Below are positions 44,982-51,529 of a stretch of 51,529 nt of DNA, piece by piece. Each line of letters opens with the position of its first letter. Positions within the stretch are counted from its first letter, which is position 1. A program made the position numbers and the translations under genes. Under the pieces are notes generated by a model. The model was not told where the DNA came from. It ran no database searches and saw only the letters and a list, made by a program, of their open reading frames with translations. Origin of the DNA: Protofrankia sp. CiT1 (GTDB taxonomy: Bacteria; Actinomycetota; Actinomycetes; Frankiales; Frankiaceae); assembly GCF_917627385.1 (NCBI RefSeq), contig NZ_CAKJTL010000159.1, positions 1-51,529 of the forward strand, read 5' to 3'.

Positions 44982-45211
44982 GGCACGCTGGCTTCGTTCT
45001 CGTCGGCTTACGTGACCTCCGGCCACGCCACGCCTCCTGCGGCCTAGCCAGCCCACCACCCGCATCCCGCCGCCCAGCCCCACATCAATCACGAGCGGCA
45101 CGCTGGCTTCGTTCTCGTCGGCTTACGTGACCTCCGGCCACGCCACGCCTCCTGCGGCCTAGCCAGCCCACCACCCGCATCCCGCCGCCCAGCCCCACAT
45201 CAATCACGAGC
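44982..45211. repeat. Two exact tandem copies of a 115-bp unit
   Basis: Bases 44982-45096 and 45097-45211 appear identical over 115 bases. Each begins GGCACGCTGGCTTCGTTCTC and ends CATCAATCACGAGC, and a GGCA restarts at 45212. The right copy contains the last codons and TGA of thiD, and the left copy repeats those bases, so the duplication came from the thiD end. GGCA microhomology at the borders suggests slippage or unequal exchange. The gap lies between the convergent rpmB and thiD. Confidence 0.93.
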
Positions 45212-46021
45212 GGCAGCGTTCCGCCACCGCCAGGCGTGGTCGACCGGGCCGATGCCGGCGCCAAGCGCGAAGCCGGCTGCCAGCGCACCGGTGACGTACT
45301 CCTTGGCCGCCCGCACCGCGTCGGGCACCTCCATCCCACGGGCCAGAAACGCCGTGACCGCGGACGCGAGGGTGCAGCCGGTGCCGTGCGTGTGCCGGTT
45401 GTCGTGCCGCGGCGCCCGGAGCAGGACCGTCCGCCTGCCGTCGGTGAGCAGGTCCACCGCGTCGCCGCGCAGATGACCGCCTTTCACCAGCACCCAGCGG
45501 GATCCGAGGGCGAGCATCGCCCGAGCCGCATCCGGCATGTCCTCCTCGTCGCGCACAGCGACGCCGGTGAGCAGCCTCACCTCGTCCAGATTCGGGGTCA
45601 CCACGGTCGCCAGCGGCAGCAGCCGTGTCCGGACGGTCTCGACAGCCTCAGGGGCGAGCAGCGGATCGCCGTGTTTGGACACCCCGACCGGATCGACCAC
45701 GACCGGGACGCCCGCATCAGCCAGATCGGTCAGCTCGGCCGCCACCGCCGCCACGATCCACGGCGACGGCAGCATCCCGGTCTTGACCGCGTCGACACCG
45801 ATGTCGTCCACAACGGCCCGGATCTGCGCGGCGACGGCGTCAGCGGGCAGCTCCCACACCCCGCGTACCCCCAGGGAGTTCTGCGCCGTCACCGCGGCCA
45901 GAGCGGTCATCCCGTGGACGCCGAGGGCCAACATGGTCTTCAGGTCGGCTTGGACGCCGGCACCGCCGCCGGAGTCGGATCCGGCGATCGTCAGCGCTCG
46001 AGGCGGGGCCACAAACGCCAC
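45200..46021 (-). CDS. thiD: Hydroxymethylpyrimidine/phosphomethylpyrimidine kinase
   Basis: ThiD phosphorylates HMP and HMP-P in thiamine synthesis. The 273-residue product has [51 protein letters not shown] and the anion-hole motif [20 protein letters not shown]. The GTG at 46021, 22 bases after the thiL stop, is chosen; a GTG at 46069 overlapping thiL is also possible. The last 12 bases and stop lie in the 115-bp tandem repeat. Confidence 0.93.
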   Translation of the reverse strand: MAFVAPPRALTIAGSDSGGGAGVQADLKTMLALGVHGMTALAAVTAQNSLGVRGVWELPADAVAAQIRAVVDDIGVDAVKTGMLPSPWIVAAVAAELTDLADAGVPVVVDPVGVSKHGDPLLAPEAVETVRTRLLPLATVVTPNLDEVRLLTGVAVRDEEDMPDAARAMLALGSRWVLVKGGHLRGDAVDLLTDGRRTVLLRAPRHDNRHTHGTGCTLASAVTAFLARGMEVPDAVRAAKEYVTGALAAGFALGAGIGPVDHAWRWRNAAARD

Positions 46022-46043
46022 GCTACGGCTGGACCCGGCCGGT

Positions 46044-47045
46044 TCAGCGGCGGAAGTGATCCCAGCCACGTGGTGTGCCCGTGGCGTCGCTGGCGGCCAA
46101 GCCGTCCAGCTGCGGGTCGCGCAGGTCCGGCGGGATGTCGTCACCGACAAGCCGCACCCCGGCCCGGGTGCTCCCGGCCGGTTCACCGGGCCGGGACGAA
46201 CCGGCCGGGAGCACCCGGCCGATCACCGCCACGCCGGCCGGCACGGCCGCGCCCGCCGGCAGCGTCCCGACCAAGCCGTGGTCCTCACCGCCGGTAAGCA
46301 GGTGCCGCACGCCAACGCCGGGAACGAGGGCGCTCAGAGCGGCCACGTCCACCTCGAACACGACCCCGGACGCGGTGGCCACATGCCCGAGATCGGCGAG
46401 CAGCCCGTCGCTGACATCCACCAACGAACTCGCGCCCGCCCGTGCCAGGGCTGGCCCGGCCGCATACGGTGGCGACGGACGGCGGTGGGCGGCCACCAGC
46501 GGCCCGTCCCGCACACCGGCGAGCAGCAGGTCGAGGCCGGCCGCCGAGCGGCCCACCGTGCCGGCGAGCACGACCGATTCCCCCGGCCGCGCTCCGGCCC
46601 GCGTCAGCGGGGCACACCCCGCCAGATCGCCCAGCGCGGTCACCGCCAGGCAGATCTCGCTCGCGCTGACCATGTCACCGCCGACGATGGTCGCGCCGAC
46701 CAGCGCACACTCGTCGCGCAGACCGTCGGCCACGCCGTCGACGATCTCTATGGGCGTGGCCGACGGGCAGGCCAGGCCGATCAGCAAGGCGGTGGGCGTG
46801 GCTCCCATGGCCGCCACATCCGCGAGGCTCTGCGCGGCGGCCTTGCGCCCCACGTCGTACGGAGAGGACCAGTCGAAACGGAAGTGGCGCCCCTCGACCA
46901 ACAGGTCTGTGGTAGCAATCACATCACCAGAAGGTGCGGGGACCACTGCAGCGTCGTCACCGGGACCCGCGGGTGGCCCAGGTGACCTCAACCGGGTCAC
47001 CACCCGGGCGATCAGAGCAAATTCCCCGGCGTCGGACACACTCAC
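46044..47045 (-). CDS. thiL: Thiamine-monophosphate kinase
   Basis: ThiL converts thiamine phosphate to thiamine diphosphate, the active cofactor. The 333-residue product has [60 protein letters not shown] and [19 protein letters not shown]. The GTG at 47045 is chosen (an alternative GTG lies two codons further); the open frame to 47150 precedes any conservation. With thiD downstream it forms a two-gene thiamine unit; I saw no THI-box riboswitch upstream. Confidence 0.93.
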   Translation of the reverse strand: MSVSDAGEFALIARVVTRLRSPGPPAGPGDDAAVVPAPSGDVIATTDLLVEGRHFRFDWSSPYDVGRKAAAQSLADVAAMGATPTALLIGLACPSATPIEIVDGVADGLRDECALVGATIVGGDMVSASEICLAVTALGDLAGCAPLTRAGARPGESVVLAGTVGRSAAGLDLLLAGVRDGPLVAAHRRPSPPYAAGPALARAGASSLVDVSDGLLADLGHVATASGVVFEVDVAALSALVPGVGVRHLLTGGEDHGLVGTLPAGAAVPAGVAVIGRVLPAGSSRPGEPAGSTRAGVRLVGDDIPPDLRDPQLDGLAASDATGTPRGWDHFRR

Positions 47046-47123
47046 CGGAGCCGATTGCCTGTTACCTTCTGTCGGCCCGTTGTTCTGCGAGACGGGTTGT
47101 CGGCATGCGACGAGGGAGCGTCT

Positions 47124-47357
47124 GTGGTCCACGCGTACATCCTCATCCAAACTGAGGTTGGCAAGTCCTCCTCGGTGGCCAAGGAGATCGAACAGATCCC
47201 CGGAGTCACCCAGGCAGAAGACGTCACCGGCCCTTACGACGTGATCGTGCGCGCTGCGGCGGCCAGCGTCGATGAGCTGGGAAAACTGGTCATGTCACGG
47301 GTGCAGGCAGTCGATGGCATCACCCGGACTCTGACGTGTCCGGTGGTTCACTTCTGA
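47124..47357 (+). CDS. Stand-alone Lrp/AsnC ligand-binding (RAM) domain protein
   Basis: A 77-residue protein: (GTG) VHAYILIQTEVGKSSSVAKE then IEQIPGVTQAEDVTGPYDVI and DELGKLVMSRVQAVDGITRT. This is the RAM/Lrp effector domain without a DNA-binding part. Such proteins bind amino acids as oligomers; their partners are mostly unknown. The GTG at 47124 has GAGGGAGCG upstream. It is divergent from thiL, an arrangement common in actinobacteria. Confidence 0.9.
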   Translation: MVHAYILIQTEVGKSSSVAKEIEQIPGVTQAEDVTGPYDVIVRAAAASVDELGKLVMSRVQAVDGITRTLTCPVVHF

Positions 47358-47379
47358 CCCGGCCGACGGCGGTGCGATC

Positions 47380-47958
47380 ATGACTCTTCGCGCTGCCGGA
47401 GGCCCGAACCGGTACCTCGGGGTGACACGGCCGGCAGGCTCGGGCACCCCTGTTCGACGAACACGCGCCGCTCGCATGATGGCCAGGATCTCGATCCCGG
47501 CCGTCGCGCGGGCCATCGTCCTTACCACCATGATTCTCATCACATCCTGCGCGGGATCTCCAGGTCCGGTCACGGTCAACCTGGCGCCCAGCCCGGCCGG
47601 CGACGAACGGTCGGCCTGTCTGAGACTCATCGCGGCGCTGCCCTCCTCCCTGGGTGCGGGCCTCGGCCGCCGCGAGGTCAGACCGGCGTCACCGTTCGTC
47701 GCCGCCTGGGGCTCCCCCCCCACGGTGCTGTCGTGTGGGGTCCCCGGGGCCGCCGCGGCCTACCGCCCGGACGTGACCCTCTCAGTTGTCGACGACGTCG
47801 GCTGGTTCGCCGAGGAGCGTGGTGCCAGCGTCCGTTACTCCACGCCGACCAGACGCCCCCAGGTGGTGGTCATCCTGCCCGCGTCGGTGCAGGCGTTCGA
47901 TGTTCTGGTCACGCTTGCCGGTCCTGTCCGCGACACCACCAGACCGACGGTCGCCTGA
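47380..47958 (+). CDS. DUF3515 family lipoprotein
   Basis: A 192-residue protein with a hydrophobic segment and lipobox TTMILITSCAGSPG, then a DUF3515 domain (SACLRLIAALPSSLGAGLGR to PRPQVVVILPASVQAFDV). The family is restricted to actinobacteria and found next to ddl and thiL; its function is unknown. The first ATG at 47380 leaves a 45-residue lead before the signal; starts at 47476/47479 would give a normal signal peptide but have no ribosome-binding site. It is convergent with ddl. Confidence 0.85.
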   Translation: MTLRAAGGPNRYLGVTRPAGSGTPVRRTRAARMMARISIPAVARAIVLTTMILITSCAGSPGPVTVNLAPSPAGDERSACLRLIAALPSSLGAGLGRREVRPASPFVAAWGSPPTVLSCGVPGAAAAYRPDVTLSVVDDVGWFAEERGASVRYSTPTRRPQVVVILPASVQAFDVLVTLAGPVRDTTRPTVA

Positions 47959-47971
47959 CCCCACCGCGGTC

Positions 47972-49132
47972 TCAGCGCAGCCCGGTGCCGCGGCGCACCG
48001 CGAGTGCGATCAGCCGGTCCACCAGCGCCGGGTAGTCCAGGCCGGTCGCCCCCCACATCCGGGGGAACATCGAGGTCGGGGTGAACCCGGGCATGGTGTT
48101 GACCTCGTTGACGACAATGGAACCGTCCGGGCACCAGAACATATCCACTCGCGCGAGGCAGGCGCAGTCCAGCGCGTTGAACGCCCGCACGGAAAGATCA
48201 CGAATTCTGGCCGCGGCCTCGCCGGGGATGTTCGCCGGAACATCGAGCCGGACCGCGTCCGACAGGTACTTGGCCTCGAAATCGTAGAACCCCGCTGAGG
48301 AGGTCACCGTCACCTCAGCCGGGACGCTCGCCTCCGGCTCGCGGCCGGACAGGCTCTCCAGCACCCCACACTCGATCTCACGGCCGACGACGGCAGCTTC
48401 GACAAGCACTTTCGGGTCGACCGCGCGGGCGGCCTTCAACGCGGTCTCAAGCTCGTCCCACGCATCCACCCGGCTGATGCCGATGCTGGAACCACCTCGG
48501 GCCGGTTTGACGAACACGGGCAGCCCCAGCCGTTGCCGGTCGGACGCGGTGAGGCCCTGCCCCCCGCGCAGCACCACGAAGGGCGCCACCGGCAGCTGCG
48601 CGGCCGCGAGCAGGGTCTTCATGTGCTGTTTGTCCATGGCCGCGGCGCTGGCGAACACTCCAGAACCGACGTAGGGCACACCGGCCATCTCCAGTAGCCC
48701 CTGCACGGTGCCGTCCTCGCCGAAAGGCCCGTGCAACAGCGGGAACACCACGTCGACCGCACCGAGCCCGGCCTTGTCAAAGCCGGCCTCGTCAAGCCCG
48801 GCCCCGTCAAGGCCGGCATCCCCGGATCCGGGCCCGGTCCGCACCGGGCCGAGAGCTCTCAGGCCGCCGGCGGTCGGATCGCCCGGCAGCGCCACCGGCA
48901 TCCCCGTGTGGTCGACGCTGGGCAGCACACCGGCACGGATCTCGAGTGGCGCCGGATCGCCCGAGCCGAGCACCCACCGGCCATCCGGGGTGATACCGAT
49001 GGCCACGACCTCGTAACGTCGTTGGTCCAAGGCGCTAAGCACGCTTCCGGCGGACACGCACGAGATCGCGTGTTCGGTGCTGCGCCCGCCGTAGATGACG
49101 GCGATCCGGATCCTGCGCGGGGTACCGGGCAT
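47972..49132 (-). CDS. ddl: D-alanine--D-alanine ligase
   Basis: Ddl makes the D-Ala-D-Ala dipeptide of peptidoglycan. The 386-residue product starts RIRIAVIYGGRSTEHAISCV. It has FPLLHGPFGEDGTVQGLLEM, LPVFVKPARGGSSIGISRV, FEAKYLSDAVRLDVPANIP and CPDGSIVVNEVNTMPGFTPT. Residues 105-124 are an unusual insert, AGLDGAGLDEAGFDKAGLG, encoded by 15-base tandem repeats. It is downstream of gpsA on the same strand, as in many actinobacteria. Confidence 0.94.
   Translation of the reverse strand: MPGTPRRIRIAVIYGGRSTEHAISCVSAGSVLSALDQRRYEVVAIGITPDGRWVLGSGDPAPLEIRAGVLPSVDHTGMPVALPGDPTAGGLRALGPVRTGPGSGDAGLDGAGLDEAGFDKAGLGAVDVVFPLLHGPFGEDGTVQGLLEMAGVPYVGSGVFASAAAMDKQHMKTLLAAAQLPVAPFVVLRGGQGLTASDRQRLGLPVFVKPARGGSSIGISRVDAWDELETALKAARAVDPKVLVEAAVVGREIECGVLESLSGREPEASVPAEVTVTSSAGFYDFEAKYLSDAVRLDVPANIPGEAAARIRDLSVRAFNALDCACLARVDMFWCPDGSIVVNEVNTMPGFTPTSMFPRMWGATGLDYPALVDRLIALAVRRGTGLR
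48766..48810. repeat. Three in-frame 15-bp tandem repeats inside ddl
   Basis: Three consecutive 15-mers on the plus strand, 48766-48780, 48781-48795 and 48796-48810, share the pattern (g/a)(c/g)CCGGCC..GTCAA, with a degenerate fourth to 48825. On the coding strand each encodes a variant of L-D-x-A-G. The multiple-of-three length preserves the frame, so the copy number could vary without breaking the gene. Confidence 0.85.
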
Positions 49133-49224
49133 GACCGGACCCTAACCGATCGTCGGTCACACCACCGTGCGGTCGACGTCACGGAGAAGCCCATACCGCG
49201 GCGACGGCCGCCGGCAGCGGTGGT

Positions 49225-50247
49225 TCAGGCGACGGGTCCACGATGCTCGCGATGCTCATGGCCTGGCTCGCGGGTCATCAGCTCCTTGACCGCGTCTATC
49301 GGAGCGAGACCTTCGTAGATGACCCGCTCCACCTGCTCAGTGATCGGCATCGCCACGCCCAGCGACCGGGCCAGCGCCAAGACGGGGCCGCAGGAGCGGA
49401 CGCCCTCGGCGACCTGGACCTGTTGAGCGTTAGCCGTGGCCAACGTCATGCCCCGGCCGAGCTTCTCACCGAAGGCGCGGTTGCGCGACAGCGGCGACGA
49501 GCAGGTAGCGACAAGATCCCCCAGGCCGGCGAGGCCGGCAAACGTCAGCGGGTCGGCGCCCATGGCCGCGCCGAGCCGGGTCGTCTCGGCAAGCCCTCGG
49601 GTGATCAGGGAGGCGACCGTGTTGGTACCAAACCCCATCCCCTCGAGCATGCCGGCGGCCAGCGCGATCACGTTCTTGACAGTGCCGGCGAGCTCACAGC
49701 CAACCAGGTCAGAGTTGGTGTACGGACGAAGATAGGACGTCCAGCACGCTGCCTGCAGGTCGCTGGCCGTCTGTTCACAGGCGCTCGCCACGACGGTGGC
49801 CGCCGGCTGCTCGGCAGCGATTTCGCCCGCCAGGTTCGGACCGCTGACCACCGCGATCCGCTCCGGGCCCGCGCCGGTGACCTCCCTGATGACCTCGCTC
49901 ATCCGACGGCAGGACGCGATTTCGATACCTTTGATCAGACTCACGTAGACCGCGGCCGGCGGGACAAGCGGGGCCCAGCGCGTCAGGCATCCGCGCAGGG
50001 CCTGGGACGGCACCGCCAGTACGACCAGATCGGCCTCGCGGAGCGCCTCCGCGGCCTCACCCGTGGCGCTGACCTGGTCAGGCAACGTGAGTCCGGGCAG
50101 ATAGCGAGGGTTGACGTGCGAGTGGTTCACCGCGCGCACGATGTCGGGCTCACGCGCCAGCAGGGTAACCCCGGCGCCGGCGTCCGCGAGTACCTTGGCG
50201 AAGACCGTTCCCCAGGATCCGGCGCTCAGCACAGCCGCTCTCGTCAC
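49225..50247 (-). CDS. gpsA: Glycerol-3-phosphate dehydrogenase [NAD(P)+]
   Basis: GpsA reduces dihydroxyacetone phosphate to glycerol-3-phosphate for phospholipids. The 340-residue product starts MTRAAVLSAGSWGTVFAKVL, where the usual GAGSWGT has Ser for the first Gly. It also has DLVVLAVPSQALR, SLIKGIEIASCRRMSEVI, VVSGPNLAGEIAAEQPAA and the active-site region ELAGTVKNVIALAAGMLEGM. It precedes ddl by 92 bases. Confidence 0.94.
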   Translation of the reverse strand: MTRAAVLSAGSWGTVFAKVLADAGAGVTLLAREPDIVRAVNHSHVNPRYLPGLTLPDQVSATGEAAEALREADLVVLAVPSQALRGCLTRWAPLVPPAAVYVSLIKGIEIASCRRMSEVIREVTGAGPERIAVVSGPNLAGEIAAEQPAATVVASACEQTASDLQAACWTSYLRPYTNSDLVGCELAGTVKNVIALAAGMLEGMGFGTNTVASLITRGLAETTRLGAAMGADPLTFAGLAGLGDLVATCSSPLSRNRAFGEKLGRGMTLATANAQQVQVAEGVRSCGPVLALARSLGVAMPITEQVERVIYEGLAPIDAVKELMTREPGHEHREHRGPVA

Positions 50248-50583
50248 CCGGATCGCCTGCCAGCCGGACGTCCGCCCCCGAGCCCGCCGCGGCGCGGCTG
50301 AACCGGGCGCCGGATAGCGACGACCGTCGCCAAGGTGATCCGGGCACCGGGTTGTTCAGCTGGCCTCACGTCGCAGGAGTCTCGCTCAGCTACCTGAAGC
50401 CTGTCGAGAAGGCTGCTGATCGTGTCCGATCGTGTCTCAGCGCTGACCGGATAATGAACAGATGGCAACCAGCATATTACTATGCGATAGCAATCGCAAC
50501 AGCCAGCAAGGGACGCCCGCGCCCACGGCCCGGCCGCGACGAATGCCATAAGGTCGGGACGTGACACCCGCGCCACTCAGGAC
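50248..50583. other. Divergent promoter region between gpsA and cofC
   Basis: No supported gene. In many actinobacteria plsC lies just upstream of gpsA, but it is absent here. An AT-richer patch at 50450-50500 contains the inverted repeat GCGAT-AGCA-ATCGC (50483-50496) and ATATTACTATGCG, likely the cofC or gpsA promoter. A doubled GATCGTGTC lies near 50420-50440. Confidence 0.5.
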
Positions 50584-51285
50584 ATGATGGTTGGGCCGGC
50601 CTGGGTGATGGTTGTGCCAGTCAAGCTCTTGGCCGCGGCCAAGAGCCGGCTCGCCCATCCCGAGCGCGCGGCCCTCGCACTCGCGATGGCCCAGGACACC
50701 GTGGCCGCGGCCAGGGAGATCGATGCCGATGTGGTGGTGGCCGTCGTCGTCGTGACCAGCGACCGCACGGCGCGGGCGGGCATGGTGGGTATGGCGGACA
50801 CGTCGGATACGGCCCGGGGCGCGGCGGGGAACGCCGCGAGCCAGCGCTCCACCGACGCTCGGGTGGTCGTCATCCCCGACCTGCCGGGCACCGGCCTCAA
50901 CGCGGCGTTGACACACGGTGCGGCCGAGGCCGCGCGGCGCTGGCCCGACGCCGGTGTCGCGGCGATGTCCGCCGACCTCGCGGCACTGCGCCCGGCCGAG
51001 CTGCGGGCGGCGCTGCTGGCCGCGCCGGCCCACGGTCGGGCCATGGTCGCGGATGCGGACGGCACCGGTACGGTCATGCTCGCCGCCGCGCCCGGAACGC
51101 CGCTCGCGCCCCGCTTCGGCCCGGCAAGCCGGGCGGCGCACATCAGTTCAGGAGCCCGGGATCTGACCGGGTCGCTCGGCCGGTCCGTACCCGGTCTGCG
51201 ACGTGATGTGGACACGCTCGCGGACCTGCGGGAAGCAATGAGCCTCGGCGTCGGCCCGCGGACACACGACATCCTGAAACCGTGA
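50584..51285 (+). CDS. cofC: Phospholactate/PEP guanylyltransferase (CofC/FbiD)
   Basis: CofC/FbiD activates phosphoenolpyruvate or 2-phospholactate with GTP at the start of coenzyme F420 side-chain assembly. The 233-residue product has MVVPVKLLAAAKSRLAHPER, VIPDLPGTGLNAALTHGAA, AAMSADLAALRPAELRAAL, VADADGTGTVMLAAAPGTPL and PRFGPASRAAHISSGARDL, all matching the family. Two ATGs (50584, 50587) follow CAGGAC. A family insert of about 25 residues (MVGMADTSDTARGAAGNAAS) is unusual. It is divergent from gpsA, as is fbiD from gpsA in mycobacteria. Confidence 0.9.
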   Translation: MMVGPAWVMVVPVKLLAAAKSRLAHPERAALALAMAQDTVAAAREIDADVVVAVVVVTSDRTARAGMVGMADTSDTARGAAGNAASQRSTDARVVVIPDLPGTGLNAALTHGAAEAARRWPDAGVAAMSADLAALRPAELRAALLAAPAHGRAMVADADGTGTVMLAAAPGTPLAPRFGPASRAAHISSGARDLTGSLGRSVPGLRRDVDTLADLREAMSLGVGPRTHDILKP

Positions 51286-51529
51286 AACCAGCCGCTCCCT
51301 GGCCGGGCCCGGTCCGCCCGCCCAGGCCAGCTGAAGCCCCGGCGGGCTGGTTCGGCTCGATGCGGGTGTGCGCGGCGCCCGCACCAGACACGTCCCGGGC
51401 GAGCCGCGGTACAACCGTGTCGCGTCTCACCATCGTGGCCGGTACGCCGCCGACGGTGCGCTCCCGGGCAGCTATGCCCGCCGGCTCCGACACAGTGCGG
51501 TGATACGCCTGTAATACCTGGTCGCCATG

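Noticed and set aside
44982-45211. CRISPR-like repeat
   Set aside because: Only two adjoining 115-bp copies without spacers.
47046-47123. TPP riboswitch upstream of thiL-thiD
   Set aside because: The thiL/RAM gap is under 80 bases and shows no THI-box sequence such as CTGAGA.
50244-50576. Minus-strand frame upstream of gpsA as a possible plsC remnant
   Set aside because: The translation has no HxxxxD acyltransferase motif.
51286-51529. Frames on both strands after cofC
   Set aside because: They are low-complexity GC-rich shadows; an ATG at 51527 may start the next gene but cannot be judged.

Overview
The window looks like a piece of the chromosome of a high-GC actinobacterium, most likely Frankia or a close relative. 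The base composition is very GC-rich, many genes start with GTG, and the genes have actinobacterial hallmarks: a Rip1-type site-2 protease beside dxr and ispG, a two-domain GNAT protein after ispG, DUF2469 beside rnhB, a KhpA gene in the rpsP-rimM-trmD operon, and an F420-pathway CofC/FbiD gene. The order matches the conserved mycobacterial/streptomycete block. The genus call rests on gene content and order remembered from those genomes, not on a search.

Layout. 1-1705: the end of a DUF4439 ferritin-like gene, then a HAD phosphatase and an Rrf2 regulator. 1804-4571: an SsuABC/TauABC/NitT-type ABC importer that appears to share an operon with the Rrf2 and HAD genes. 4717-9696: GNAT protein, ispG, rip1 and dxr (two MEP isoprenoid steps around an intramembrane protease). 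9992-16760: an LpqC-like secreted hydrolase homologue that has lost its nucleophile, rlmN, cdsA, frr, pyrH, tsf and rpsB. 17114-21834: an M23 peptidase on the plus strand, then xerC, dprA, comM and yraN. 22281-27403: DUF2469, rnhB, lepB, rplS, trmD, rimM, khpA and rpsP. 27626-34782: ffh, ftsY, smc and a small coiled-coil protein. 34997-39351: acylphosphatase, a small lipoprotein, mutM, rnc, a plsX-like gene, rpmF and a YceD/DUF177 gene. 39732-43029: coaD, rsmD and recG. 43414-44388: a PD-(D/E)XK (Rpn/YhgA-like) nuclease gene that looks acquired. 44779-51285: rpmB, thiD, thiL, a stand-alone RAM-domain protein, a DUF3515 lipoprotein, ddl, gpsA and cofC.

Most genes are on the minus strand and tightly packed, with ATGA/GTGA or 1-base overlaps (Rrf2/HAD, pyrH/frr, yraN/comM, comM/dprA, plsX/rnc, yceD/rpmF, rsmD/coaD, recG/rsmD). 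They serve translation, protein export and targeting, DNA processing and repair, chromosome condensation, lipid and isoprenoid precursors, and cofactors.

The most unusual content lies between the genes. Four small MITE-like elements with terminal inverted repeats sit inside housekeeping operons: 7047-7206 (rip1/ispG), 15537-15777 (rpsB/tsf), 24453-24653 (rplS/lepB) and 38393-38600 (rpmF/plsX). The first three share one terminal repeat; the fourth has a different one. All four carry the same core: a purine-rich box, then a hairpin whose stem changes with compensating substitutions while its 7-base loop (YGGTGYN) is kept, then CGACGA. Two of them supply, or directly abut, the stop codon of the neighbouring gene. 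I saw no tRNA, rRNA, CRISPR array or complete transposase gene.
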